A stretch of 64,000 nt of DNA from Streptomyces poonensis (GCF_014650915.1 NZ_BMVW01000007.1:124001-188000); one strand, 5' to 3'. Positions 35,436-43,112 are shown, counted from the stretch's first letter. Program-made: numbers and translations. The notes: generated by a model not told the origin, from the sequence alone.

Positions 35436-35551
35436 GACTGTCTCCAGGAAGGTGCGCAGGCGAGGGCGAGGGTGAGGGCGAGGGCGAGAACTGGGGCGGG
35501 AGTGAGGGCTGGGGCGAGATCGAGAACTCGTGCGGGAGCGAGGGCTGGTGG
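35436..35551. other. Intergenic purine-rich GAGGGC/GGGCGAG repeats
   Basis: Between the ferredoxin start and the GntR stop lies an imperfect repeat of GAGGGCGAG and GGGGCGAGA units (about 35455-35545). It separates the regulator from the transport/redox genes. Any promoter for the ferredoxin operon must be here or upstream of the regulator; none is convincing. Confidence 0.5.
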
Positions 35552-36334
35552 CTACAGCGAACGGCGGCGCAGCAGGCCGCTCATCGTGATGCGGTCGCCG
35601 CGGAAGCGGATGAACTCGAGGTCCACGGGGCGGCCGTCGGCGAGATGGGTGAGCCGTTCCAGCATCAGGACGGCCGCTCCTCGCGGGGCCTGGAGGACGG
35701 CGGCGGAGTGTGCGTCCGCGTTCACGGCCTCCAGGGTGATCTCCGCGTGCCCGAGGGCCTGCCCGGTGGTGGCCTCCAGGAGGCGGAAGACGTCGGTGCT
35801 CTCCAGGTCGGCCTCCAGGAGCGCGGTGCCGATGTCGAGAGGGATGTAGGTGAGGTCCAGGGACAGGGGGAGGCCGTTCAGGCGGCGCAGGCGTTCGATG
35901 TAGAGGACGTCGGAGCCGACCGGGAGCCGGAGGCGGTCGGCCACCGGTACGGGGGCGGGCACGGGGCCCATCGTGCGGACCTCGTTGGTGACCCGGCCGT
36001 GCTCGTGCAGGGTCTCCGCGAGCCCCATCAGGCGGTCGAGGCCGTGGGGATACTTCCGGGCGACGACGACCGTGCCGACGCCGGGCTGGCGCTCCACCAG
36101 GCCCTCGGCGCGCAGCAGGTCGAGGGCCTGGCGGACGGTGTTGCGGGAGGCGCCGTAGTCGGCCCCGATGGCCGCCTCGTGGGGGAGGGCGCCGTCCGGG
36201 AAGCCGCCGGTCAGCAGCTGGTGGCGCAGGAGGTCGGCGAGCTGCCTGGCCCGGTCCGCGCGCAGCCGCCGCCGGTGGGCGGCGACGGTGGTCGCGCCCT
36301 GTCCGGCGTGTTCTCGGATGCGTTCGGAAGGCAT
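35552..36334 (-). CDS. GntR family transcriptional regulator, HutC (UTRA) subfamily
   Basis: A 260-residue regulator from the ATG at 36334; an ATG four codons upstream (36346) would overlap a palindromic candidate operator. The N-terminal winged helix is clear: ARQLADLLRHQLLTGGFPDG, then ASRNTVRQALDLLRAEGLVER. The C-terminal UTRA ligand domain (VLYIERLRRLNGLPLSLDLTYIP, VLMLERLTHLADGRPVDLEFIRFRGD) marks the HutC subfamily. The gene lies directly upstream of, and in line with, the ferredoxin/ABC/flavoprotein cluster, so it probably controls it in response to the imported compound. Confidence 0.9.
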   Translation of the reverse strand: MPSERIREHAGQGATTVAAHRRRLRADRARQLADLLRHQLLTGGFPDGALPHEAAIGADYGASRNTVRQALDLLRAEGLVERQPGVGTVVVARKYPHGLDRLMGLAETLHEHGRVTNEVRTMGPVPAPVPVADRLRLPVGSDVLYIERLRRLNGLPLSLDLTYIPLDIGTALLEADLESTDVFRLLEATTGQALGHAEITLEAVNADAHSAAVLQAPRGAAVLMLERLTHLADGRPVDLEFIRFRGDRITMSGLLRRRSL

Positions 36335-36345
36335 GCCCGGAACCA

Positions 36346-36358
36346 TACCGATGCGGTA
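36346..36358. promoter_or_regulatory. Palindrome at the GntR gene start (candidate autoregulatory operator)
   Basis: TACCGATGCGGTA has perfect 5-bp arms around ATG, with further partial symmetry outward (CCAT on the left and ATGG on the right). It sits 12 bp upstream of the preferred GntR start. Size and form suit a GntR-family site, but the sequence has not been tied to this regulator experimentally. Confidence 0.45.
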
Positions 36359-36460
36359 GGGAATGGTGTGTTGCCGAAGTGTTGCGCCACCTGCCGCGTC
36401 GTCAGCTATGTCGCTGACCTGCGGTTTCCCCGGTACGAGGGGCTAGATGTGCCAGTGCCC

Positions 36461-36540
36461 GCCGGTGAGTGCCCGTGCCCGCCGATGAGTGCCCGTGCCC
36501 GCCGGTGAATGCCTGCGCCCGCCGGTGAGTGACAGTGCGT
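36461..36540. repeat. 20-bp x4 tandem repeat between GntR and fumarylacetoacetase genes
   Basis: Four 20-bp units (36461, 36481, 36501, 36521) follow the consensus GCCGGTGAGTGCCCGTGCCC; the last is the most divergent. The array ends 10 bp before the stop of the minus-strand fumarylacetoacetase gene, i.e. immediately downstream of that gene. Confidence 0.9.
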
Positions 36541-36550
36541 GCCAGTGCGG

Positions 36551-37909
36551 TCAAGCTCCCGTGAGCACCCTCCCCCGCACCTCGCCCAGTCCCACGCGGG
36601 TGCCGTGCGGTCCCGGCGCCCACGCGGTGAGGGTCACCTCGTCGCCGTCCTCCAGGAAGGAGCGCTTGCCGTCGGGGAGCTCCAGGGGGTCGCGGCCGTT
36701 CCAGGTGAGTTCCAGGAGGGAGCCACGCTCCCGTTCCGACGGGCCGCTGACGGTGCCGGAGCCGTACAGGTCGCCCGTACGCAGGGAGGCGCCGTTGACC
36801 GTCATGTGGGCGAGCTGCTGCGCGGCCGTCCAGTACATCGTGGAGAACGGCGGCTCGGAGACGACGTGGCCGTTGACCGCCACCGAGATGCGCAGGTCGT
36901 AGCCGTACGGGTCCTCGTCCTCGGCGGAGTCGTCCAGATAGGGGAGGAGGGGATGGGTGCGCTCCGGCGGGCGGACCCGGGCGTCCTCCAGGGCGTCCAG
37001 GGGAGTGATCCACGCCGATACGGAGGTGGCGAAGGACTTGCCGAGGAAGGGGCCGAGGGGGACGTACTCCCAGGCCTGGATGTCCCGCGCCGACCAGTCG
37101 TTCAGCAGGCACAGGCCGAAGACGTGGTCGCGGAAGGAGGAGAGGGGGACCGGGGTGCCCATGGGGGAGGGGGCGCCGACCACGAAGCCGACCTCCGCCT
37201 CGATGTCCAGGCGGACGGAGGGGCCGAAGACGGGGGCCGGGTCGGTGGGGGCCTTGCGCTGGCCCGAGGGACGTACGACGTCCGTGCCGGAGACCACCAC
37301 CGTGCCGGACCGGCCGTGGTAACCGATCGGAAGGTGCTTCCAGTTGGGGGTGAGGGGGTCGGCGGAGTCCGGGCGGAAGATCTGGCCGACGTTCCGGGCG
37401 TGATTCTCGGATGCGTAGAAGTCGACGTAGTCCGCCACCTCGAAGGGGAGGTGGAGGGTCACGGAGGACAGCGGGTGCAGGAAGGGCGCGATCGTCTCCT
37501 GGTGGGAGGGGACCGTCACCCAGGTGGTGAGGGCACGGCGGACGTCGGACCAGGTGGTGCGGCCGGCGGCGAGGAGGGGGTTGAGGGTGGGCCGGGAGAG
37601 GAGAGGGGCGTAGGGGGAGGCGAGGGCGCGGGCCGCGGCGCCCGCGTCGAGTACGTGGTCGCCCAAGCGGACGCCGATCCTCCGGGAGCTGGAGCTGGAG
37701 CTGGAGCTGGAGCTGGAGCTGGAGCCGGAGCCGGAGCTGGAGCCGGAGCCGGGATCGAGGTCAGAGCCCGACTCGAAGCTGGAATCGGGGTCAGAGCCCG
37801 ACTCGGAGCCGGAGCCCGACTCCGAGCCGGATCCGGGCAGGGAGAACACGCCGTACGGGAGATTGTGCGGACCGAAGGGATCGCCCTCGGGGACATCGAA
37901 GGGGGGCAT
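36551..37909 (-). CDS. fahA: Fumarylacetoacetase with in-frame Ser/Gly-rich insertion
   Basis: A 452-residue enzyme from the ATG at 37909 (MPPFDVPEGDPFGPHNLPYG); the frame continues 42 codons upstream without family similarity. It hydrolyses fumarylacetoacetate to fumarate and acetoacetate, the last step of tyrosine breakdown. Family marks: DFYASENHARNVGQIFRP (catalytic His and metal site), YHGRSGTVVVSGTDV, EAEVGFVVG, LLNDWSARDIQAWEY and GDLYGSGTVSG. Residues about 24-77 are an insertion of SGSES/SSSS repeats between VFSLPG and RRIGVRLGD, which are adjacent in ordinary homologues; it is encoded by expanded hexamer repeats near 37684-37840. No other tyrosine-catabolic gene is adjacent. Confidence 0.93.
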   Translation of the reverse strand: MPPFDVPEGDPFGPHNLPYGVFSLPGSGSESGSGSESGSDPDSSFESGSDLDPGSGSSSGSGSSSSSSSSSSSSSRRIGVRLGDHVLDAGAAARALASPYAPLLSRPTLNPLLAAGRTTWSDVRRALTTWVTVPSHQETIAPFLHPLSSVTLHLPFEVADYVDFYASENHARNVGQIFRPDSADPLTPNWKHLPIGYHGRSGTVVVSGTDVVRPSGQRKAPTDPAPVFGPSVRLDIEAEVGFVVGAPSPMGTPVPLSSFRDHVFGLCLLNDWSARDIQAWEYVPLGPFLGKSFATSVSAWITPLDALEDARVRPPERTHPLLPYLDDSAEDEDPYGYDLRISVAVNGHVVSEPPFSTMYWTAAQQLAHMTVNGASLRTGDLYGSGTVSGPSERERGSLLELTWNGRDPLELPDGKRSFLEDGDEVTLTAWAPGPHGTRVGLGEVRGRVLTGA

Positions 37910-38038
37910 CGGGTGGTGCCTCGCTTTCCGTGCTGTCCGTGTGGCCGTGGTGGTCGCGGCACACGTTACGGCGAGGGGACGGATCCGGGCAGGGGCGGGC
38001 GAGACGCATGGGAGGTGGGCAGCCAGGGTGGACATGCA

Positions 38039-38068
38039 TTGTCTAAAGAGTTCGCAATGTCCTAATAC
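38039..38068 (+). promoter_or_regulatory. Promoter of the ATP-grasp gene
   Basis: TTGTCT (38039-38044) and TAATAC (38063-38068) are separated by 18 bp, a good match to HrdB-type vegetative promoters. An inverted repeat CGGAAC-GGGAA-GTTCCG (38077-38093) begins just after the -10, over the likely transcription start, and may be an operator. The gene starts about 105 bp downstream. Confidence 0.65.
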
Positions 38069-38173
38069 GGCTTGGTCGGAACGGGAAGTTCCGGCTTAGC
38101 GTCCTTTGGGGGGACGCGGACGGGGCGGGTCCGGGTCTGTCAGGGGGCTCAGGGGGCCAAGTAGGGGGGACCC

Positions 38174-39439
38174 GTGCGTGGGCGTGGTTCAAGTGTGTCG
38201 TTCGACGTCGACCGGGGCGTGCCCGGACTGATCGTGAAGTTCGGGAACTATCCGCTGCACCACGGCGGAGTGGGCGCCATCCGCAGCCTCGGGCGGCTCG
38301 GCGTGCCGGTGTACGCCATCACCGAGGACCGCTGGACGCCCGCCGCCGTCTCCCGGTACCTGAAACGCGCCTTCGTCTGGCCGACCACCGGCACGGAGGC
38401 GCCCGAACGGCTGGTGGCGGGACTGCTGCGGATCGGGCGGAGAATCGGGCGCCCGACGGTGCTCATCCCGACCGACGAGGAGGCCGCCGTGCTCATCGCC
38501 GAGCACCAGGCGGAACTGGAGGGGCAGTTCCTCTTCCCGCGGGTGGAACCCGGACTGCCGCGCCGCCTCGCCAGCAAGGAGGGACTGCACGATCTGTGCG
38601 TGAAACACGGCATCGCCAGCCCCGCGGCCTTCTTCCCCAGAGCGTACGAGGATGTCGAGCGGTTCGCCGCGACCGCGAGATTCCCGGTGGTGGCCAAGAA
38701 CCGGGAGGCCTTCGTACGGCGGAAGCGTCCCGCGGTGAACGGCACCACCCGGATCGAGTGCCGGGAGGGGCTGCTCCGGCTGGCGCGGGAGTGGGGCGAG
38801 CGGCCCGGCGTGATCCTCCAGGAGTATCTGCCGCGGGAGGACGCCGAGGACTGGGTCGTGCACGCGTACTTCGACGCGGAGTCGGCGCCGCTGGCCATGT
38901 TCACCGGGGTCAAGGTGCGGTCGTGGCCGCCGCACGCGGGGATGACCGCCAACGCGTACATCGTCGACAATCCGGAACTCGCGGACCTCGCGACGCGGTT
39001 CATCAAGGAGATCGGCTTCAGCGGGGTAGTCGATCTCGACCTGCGGTTCGACCGCAGGGACGGGCAGTACAAGCTCCTCGACTTCAATCCGCGGATGGGC
39101 GCGCAGTTCCGGCTGTTCGAGAACGAGTCGGGGATCGACGTCATCCGTGCGCTGCACCTCGATCTGACCGGCCGGCCGGTTCCGGAGGGGGAGCAGCTCA
39201 CCGGCCGCCGGTACGTCGTGGAGAACATCGATCTGCCCGCGCTGCTCGCCTACCGGCGCAGCGGCTACACGACACCGCACGCTCCGGCTCGTGCGAGCGG
39301 TACGGAACTGGCCTGGTTCGCGCGGGACGATCTGTGGCCGTTCCTCATGATGCTCGTGCGCTTCGTACGGCCGGGGGTGAAGCATCTGTACCAGCTGTGG
39401 CGGACCAACCGCCGTGGCGCGACCGCGAAGCCGCGTTAG
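38174..39439 (+). CDS. ATP-grasp superfamily carboxylate-amine ligase-like protein
   Basis: This 421-residue protein starts at a GTG behind AGGGGGGA. The N-terminal preATP-grasp domain (LIVKFGNYPLHHGGVGAIRSL, VPVYAITEDRWTPAAVSRY) is followed by the ATP-grasp fold: FPVVAKNREAF, ILQEYLPREDAEDWVVHAY, VDLDLRFDRRDGQYKLLDFNPRMGAQ, the last giving the metal-binding Asp/Asn pair near residue 305. Such enzymes join a carboxylate to an amine via an acyl phosphate. A C-terminal hydrophobic patch (WPFLMMLVRFV) may bind membrane. It is followed by an FAD oxidoreductase; the pair looks functionally linked but no product is known. The stop codon lies in the first unit of a 22-bp tandem array. Confidence 0.85.
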   Translation: MRGRGSSVSFDVDRGVPGLIVKFGNYPLHHGGVGAIRSLGRLGVPVYAITEDRWTPAAVSRYLKRAFVWPTTGTEAPERLVAGLLRIGRRIGRPTVLIPTDEEAAVLIAEHQAELEGQFLFPRVEPGLPRRLASKEGLHDLCVKHGIASPAAFFPRAYEDVERFAATARFPVVAKNREAFVRRKRPAVNGTTRIECREGLLRLAREWGERPGVILQEYLPREDAEDWVVHAYFDAESAPLAMFTGVKVRSWPPHAGMTANAYIVDNPELADLATRFIKEIGFSGVVDLDLRFDRRDGQYKLLDFNPRMGAQFRLFENESGIDVIRALHLDLTGRPVPEGEQLTGRRYVVENIDLPALLAYRRSGYTTPHAPARASGTELAWFARDDLWPFLMMLVRFVRPGVKHLYQLWRTNRRGATAKPR

Positions 39440-39580
39440 CGAGAGGGCGAAGTCGCGCCAGCGGTAGGGCGAAGCCGCGGCACCGTGAGGCGAGGCCGCG
39501 TCAGGAAGAGGGCGAGGCCGCGTCGGGAAGAGGGCGAGGCCGCGTCGGGGAAAGGGCGAAGCCGCGTCAGCGGGCAGAGG
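39425..39580 (+). repeat. 22-bp x7 tandem repeat starting inside the ATP-grasp gene
   Basis: Seven units of 21-25 bp follow GCGA(A/G)GCCGCGTCAGGAAGAGG. The first (39425-39446) encodes the last residues AKPR and the TAG stop; the other six lie downstream, filling most of the gap to the FAD oxidoreductase gene. Confidence 0.9.
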
Positions 39581-39686
39581 GAAGGCCACCGGGGAAGCGG
39601 GGGCGGGCAAGCGGGGGCGGGGCCGCCAGTAGCAACAGCACAGTACGACCACGAAGTAGGTACATCGTGTTCCGGGGAGGGACTTC

Positions 39687-40922
39687 GTGATTCATCCGGT
39701 TGCAGTGATCGGCGCCGGGCCGTTCGGGCTGTCCACCGCCGCCCATCTGCGGGGGCGCGGCATTCCGGCCCGTGTCTTCGGTGAACCCATGGTGAGCTGG
39801 CGGGACCACATGCCCGCCGGAATGCTCCTCAAATCCACGCCCGCCGCCTCCAGCATCGACGCGCCGCAGGGCGGCCACACCCTCGCCGACTACTGCGACG
39901 CGGCGGGCATGGCGCGGCTGGTCACGGACGAGGACATCATTCCCGTGGAGACGTTCATCGACTACGGCCTGTGGTTCCAGCAGCGGCTGGTGCCCGGGCT
40001 GGAGCGGGTGCGGGTCGTGTCCGTGGACCGGCGGGCGGGTGGCAAGGGAGCGGGCGGCAAAGGGGCGGACGGCGCGGGATTCGAACTCAAACTGGACTCC
40101 GGGGAGTCGTTCACGGCGCGGGCCGTCGTCGTGGCGACCGGTCTGTCCGGACTCGCCCACCTTCCGCCCGAACTCGCGGGCGCGGTGCCCGACGGGCCCA
40201 CCCCCACCGGTCCGCTCTCGCACAGCTCCCAGCACCACGACCTGTCCCAATTCGCGGGCAAGGAGCTGCTCGTCGTCGGTGCCGGGCAGTCCGCGCTGGA
40301 GACGGCGGTGCTGGCGGCGGAGGCCGGGGCGCGGGTACGGGTGGTGGCGCGCGGGCACGGCAAGGTGGCCTTCGGCGCGCCGCCGTGGCGGCAGCCCCGG
40401 CTCCGGCCCGAGTCGCCGTTCGGCCGGGCCTGGTCGCTGTGGGCGCTCAGCTACTACCCGCACCCCTACCGCCGGCTGCCCGCCGGCGCCCGTCACTTCC
40501 TGGTGCGCCGGGTGCTCGGGCCGCTCGGCGCCTGGTGGCTGCGCGAGCGCTTCGAGGGAATGGTGGAGGTCCGGGAGGTGGAGCGGATCGTCCGCGCGGG
40601 CGCCATCGACGGGCGGCCCGTGCTGGCGGTGCGCACCCACGAGGGCCGTACGGAGGAACTGGCGGCCGACCACGTGATCGCCGCCACGGGCTACCGGGTG
40701 GACCTCGCGGCGATGGGCTTCCTCGGCCATGAGCTGCGTACGGAGCTGGCGGTGAGCCGGGGGACGCCGAAGCTCGGGGCCGGGTACCGCTCATCGGTAC
40801 CCGGGCTGTACTTCACCGGGCTGCCTGCGGCGGCGTCGTACGGGCCGGTGATGCGCTTCGTGTGCGGTACGGAGTTCGCCTCGCGGCGGCTGGTCGGGCA
40901 CCTGGCGGCGGCCCACGGGTGA
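39687..40922 (+). CDS. FAD/NAD(P)-dependent oxidoreductase (flavin monooxygenase-like)
   Basis: A 411-residue flavoprotein. FAD motif VAVIGAGPFGLSTAAHLRG (about residues 5-23), the substrate-side PMVSWRDHMPAGMLLKS, and a second dinucleotide motif LLVVGAGQSALETAVLAAEAG near 190-210 for NAD(P)H, then VIAATGYRVD near 330. This two-motif layout is that of class B-type monooxygenases and related N-hydroxylases; the exact FxGxxxHxxx(Y/F)K-like fingerprint was not seen, so a monooxygenase role is unproven. It follows the ATP-grasp gene in the same direction. Confidence 0.85.
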   Translation: MIHPVAVIGAGPFGLSTAAHLRGRGIPARVFGEPMVSWRDHMPAGMLLKSTPAASSIDAPQGGHTLADYCDAAGMARLVTDEDIIPVETFIDYGLWFQQRLVPGLERVRVVSVDRRAGGKGAGGKGADGAGFELKLDSGESFTARAVVVATGLSGLAHLPPELAGAVPDGPTPTGPLSHSSQHHDLSQFAGKELLVVGAGQSALETAVLAAEAGARVRVVARGHGKVAFGAPPWRQPRLRPESPFGRAWSLWALSYYPHPYRRLPAGARHFLVRRVLGPLGAWWLRERFEGMVEVREVERIVRAGAIDGRPVLAVRTHEGRTEELAADHVIAATGYRVDLAAMGFLGHELRTELAVSRGTPKLGAGYRSSVPGLYFTGLPAAASYGPVMRFVCGTEFASRRLVGHLAAAHG

Positions 40923-40923
40923 T

Positions 40924-41003
40924 CGACACGTACGAGGGGCGACACGTACGAGGGGCGACACGTACGAGGGGCGGCACGTACGAGGGGCGGCACGTACGGA
41001 GGG
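40924..41003 (+). repeat. 16-bp x5 tandem repeat after the FAD oxidoreductase stop
   Basis: Five 16-bp units of CG(A/G)CACGTACGAGGGG begin two bases after the TGA stop at 40922; the first three are identical. CACGTACG gives each unit a short palindrome (CGTACG). Confidence 0.92.
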
Positions 41004-41112
41004 CGACACGACAACTGCCCTCCCCGCGCGCGGGCGTTGGCGTGTCCGGGGCGGCCGACGTCGTCTGGTTCACGCCGGACGGTTGAGCCCTACCGGTCCG
41101 TATTCTCTGATC

Positions 41113-41922
41113 ATGACGCCGCGCACCGTGTACGCCCTCATCGCCACTGACCTGGACGGGACGCTGCTCCGCGGCGACGACTCACTCTCCGGCAGGACGC
41201 GCTCGGCCCTGGCGGACGCCATGGCCTCCGGCGCACGGCACCTGGTCGTGACCGGCCGGCCCGCGCCCCGCGTACGCCCCCTGCTGCGCACACTCGGCAG
41301 CACGGGGCTCGCGGTGTGCGGGCAGGGCGCACAGCTGTACGACATCGGCGCGGACCGGCTGCTCTGGTCCGTCACCCTGGACAGGGACCTCGCGGGGACC
41401 GCGCTGGAGAAGATAGAAGCGGAGGTCGGGCAGGTGTACGCGGCCGTCGACCAGGACGGGGTGGACGGCCGCACCCTCATAGAGCCGGGCTACCGGATGC
41501 CGCACCCGCACCTTCCCTCGGTACCGGTGCGGGGACGCGACGACCTGTGGCGCGAACCCATCAGCAAGGTGCTGCTCCGCCACGCCAGGCTCTCCGACGA
41601 CGAGTTGGCGGCGGCGGCCCGCCGCGTGGTCGGTTCCCTGGCGACAGTCACCATGTCGGGGCCCGGAACCGTCGAACTTCAGCCATATGGCGTCACGAAG
41701 GCGACAGGCCTTGACATGGCCGCGCAGCGGCTCGGACTGAGCCCGGCGCAGACCATCGCCTTCGGTGACATGCCGAACGACATACCCATGTTCGCCTGGT
41801 CCGCGTACGGGGTGGCCATGGCCAACGCCCACTCCGAGCTCAGGGCCGTCGCCGACGAGGTGACCCTGTCCAACGAGGAGGACGGGATCGCCGTGGTGCT
41901 GGAGAGGCTGTTCCCGGGGTGA
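41113..41922 (+). CDS. HAD superfamily phosphatase, Cof-type (class IIB)
   Basis: A 269-residue hydrolase from the ATG at 41113. HAD motif I ATDLDGTLL (nucleophile Asp, about residue 12), motif II VVTGRPAP near 46, motif III Lys in KATGLDMAAQRLG, motif IV AFGDMPNDIPMF near 217. The long cap between motifs II and III marks the Cof/YidA group, which dephosphorylates sugar phosphates or cofactors. TATTCT lies exactly 12 to 7 bases before the ATG, so the mRNA may be leaderless. Substrate unknown. Confidence 0.9.
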   Translation: MTPRTVYALIATDLDGTLLRGDDSLSGRTRSALADAMASGARHLVVTGRPAPRVRPLLRTLGSTGLAVCGQGAQLYDIGADRLLWSVTLDRDLAGTALEKIEAEVGQVYAAVDQDGVDGRTLIEPGYRMPHPHLPSVPVRGRDDLWREPISKVLLRHARLSDDELAAAARRVVGSLATVTMSGPGTVELQPYGVTKATGLDMAAQRLGLSPAQTIAFGDMPNDIPMFAWSAYGVAMANAHSELRAVADEVTLSNEEDGIAVVLERLFPG

Positions 41923-42007
41923 GCGTCGGCCGAGCGCCGCTCCTGGCGATCGGTCCGGCCGGACGACAGTCAGCGGACGATCAGGACGATCAGGGGGTTC
42001 AGGGCGA

Positions 42008-42871
42008 TCAGTACGCGCCGAAGACGTTGTCGATCGAGCCGTACCGCGCGGCCGCGTAGTTGCAGGCCGCCACGATGTTCGCGACCGGGTCGTACGGGTC
42101 GTACGCCGTGCCCGGCACGTGGTACGCGGCGAAGGTCGGGTCGATGACCTGGAGCAGGCCCTTGGACGGGGTGCCCGCCGCGGCGTTGGAGTCCCAGTTG
42201 TTGACGGCCTGCGGGTTGCCGGACGACTCACGCATGATGTTGCGGTGAATGCCGTCGTACGTCCCCGGAATTCCGTTCTGTCCCATGATGTCCAGGGCTT
42301 CGCGGATCCAGCCGTCGAGGTTGTCGGCGTATGTGGTGACGGAGGCGGCGGTGGCGGAAGCGGGGCTACTGGAAGCGGGGCTACCGGAAGCGGGGGTGGA
42401 GGAGCTCGAGGAGGCCGCGGACTGGTCCGACGGCTGCGTGGCCGTTTCGGCCGCCGCGTCTGCCGTCTCCGTCTCCGTCACCGCCGTTCCCGTCTCCGCC
42501 GTCGCCGTCTCCGCTGTCTGCGTCTTCGTTCCCGCAGTCTCCGGCGCGGTGACGGTGAGTTTCAGGCCCGGGCGGATCAGCCCCGGGTCGTTCCCGACCG
42601 CCTCGCGGTTGTCCTCGTAGAGCTGACGCCAGCCGCCGCTGGTGTCGTACTCGTCCGCGATCCCGGCGAGCGTGTCACCCGTGACCACGGTGTACGTGAG
42701 GGCCTTGACCTGGGACGCGGCCTGGGTGGCGGCCTGGGCCGGCTGTGCGGCGCTCGCGCTCGTCGCGCCCACGATCGGGAGGGCGAGAGCGGCCGTGCCG
42801 GTTCCGGCGGCGACGACGCCTCGGGTGAGCGGATTGGTTCTGGGGCGGCGGTGCTTGCCACGTGCAGGCAT
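42008..42871 (-). CDS. Secreted LysM protein with lytic transglycosylase (SLT) domain
   Basis: This 287-residue cell-wall enzyme is read from the ATG at 42871 with AGAGG upstream; the open frame upstream overlaps a riboswitch. Signal peptide: MPARGKHRRPRTN, then a hydrophobic stretch and SASA. A LysM domain (YTVVTGDTLAGIADEY ... LIRPGLKLTV, about 58-106) binds peptidoglycan. A Thr/Glu/Ala/Ser-rich linker leads to an SLT domain (about 195-287): NIMRESSGNPQAVN with the catalytic Glu, SKGLLQVIDPTFAAY, and ANIVAACNYAAARYG. It should cleave glycan strands during growth, germination or resuscitation. A c-di-AMP riboswitch precedes it, as for the rpfA family of wall hydrolases. Confidence 0.92.
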   Translation of the reverse strand: MPARGKHRRPRTNPLTRGVVAAGTGTAALALPIVGATSASAAQPAQAATQAASQVKALTYTVVTGDTLAGIADEYDTSGGWRQLYEDNREAVGNDPGLIRPGLKLTVTAPETAGTKTQTAETATAETGTAVTETETADAAAETATQPSDQSAASSSSSTPASGSPASSSPASATAASVTTYADNLDGWIREALDIMGQNGIPGTYDGIHRNIMRESSGNPQAVNNWDSNAAAGTPSKGLLQVIDPTFAAYHVPGTAYDPYDPVANIVAACNYAAARYGSIDNVFGAY

Positions 42872-42884
42872 GGTGTATTTCCTC

Positions 42885-43112
42885 TCCGACGCCTGCGAGG
42901 TGAGCTGTCGGGTTCGGGCGGAAAGGTGCCCGGCCGTGCATGGCACCGCTCGACGAGTGATGAACGACGAGTGACGAGTGCTGTACGCGGCTTCACCCCG
43001 AGCCGGTCCGTAATGCGGACCGGCGGCTTACCTGGGTCCCCCGCTCCTGCCTGCATGGGTGGGTCGGTCGATGGTGATTCCGGTCGGCGGCAGGATTCGG
43101 CGTTCCGTCCGG
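42885..43112 (-). promoter_or_regulatory. c-di-AMP riboswitch (ydaO/yuaA class)
   Basis: On the minus strand the conserved blocks of the ydaO aptamer occur in order: CGCCGAATCCTGCCG at the 5' side, GAGCGGGGGACCCA, GGGGTGAAGCCGCG, then CCGCCCGAACCCGACAGCT, CACCTCGCAGGCGTCGGAG just before the ribosome site. In Streptomyces this class controls cell-wall hydrolase genes such as rpfA and generally turns expression off when c-di-AMP is high. Boundaries are approximate. Confidence 0.88.

Noticed and set aside
39425..41003. CRISPR array
   Set aside because: Repeats are directly adjacent with no unique spacers and there are no cas genes; they are simple tandem repeats.
42872..42946. Upstream start at 42946 for the LysM/transglycosylase gene
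   Set aside because: It would lie inside the riboswitch aptamer and would place extra residues before a normal signal peptide.
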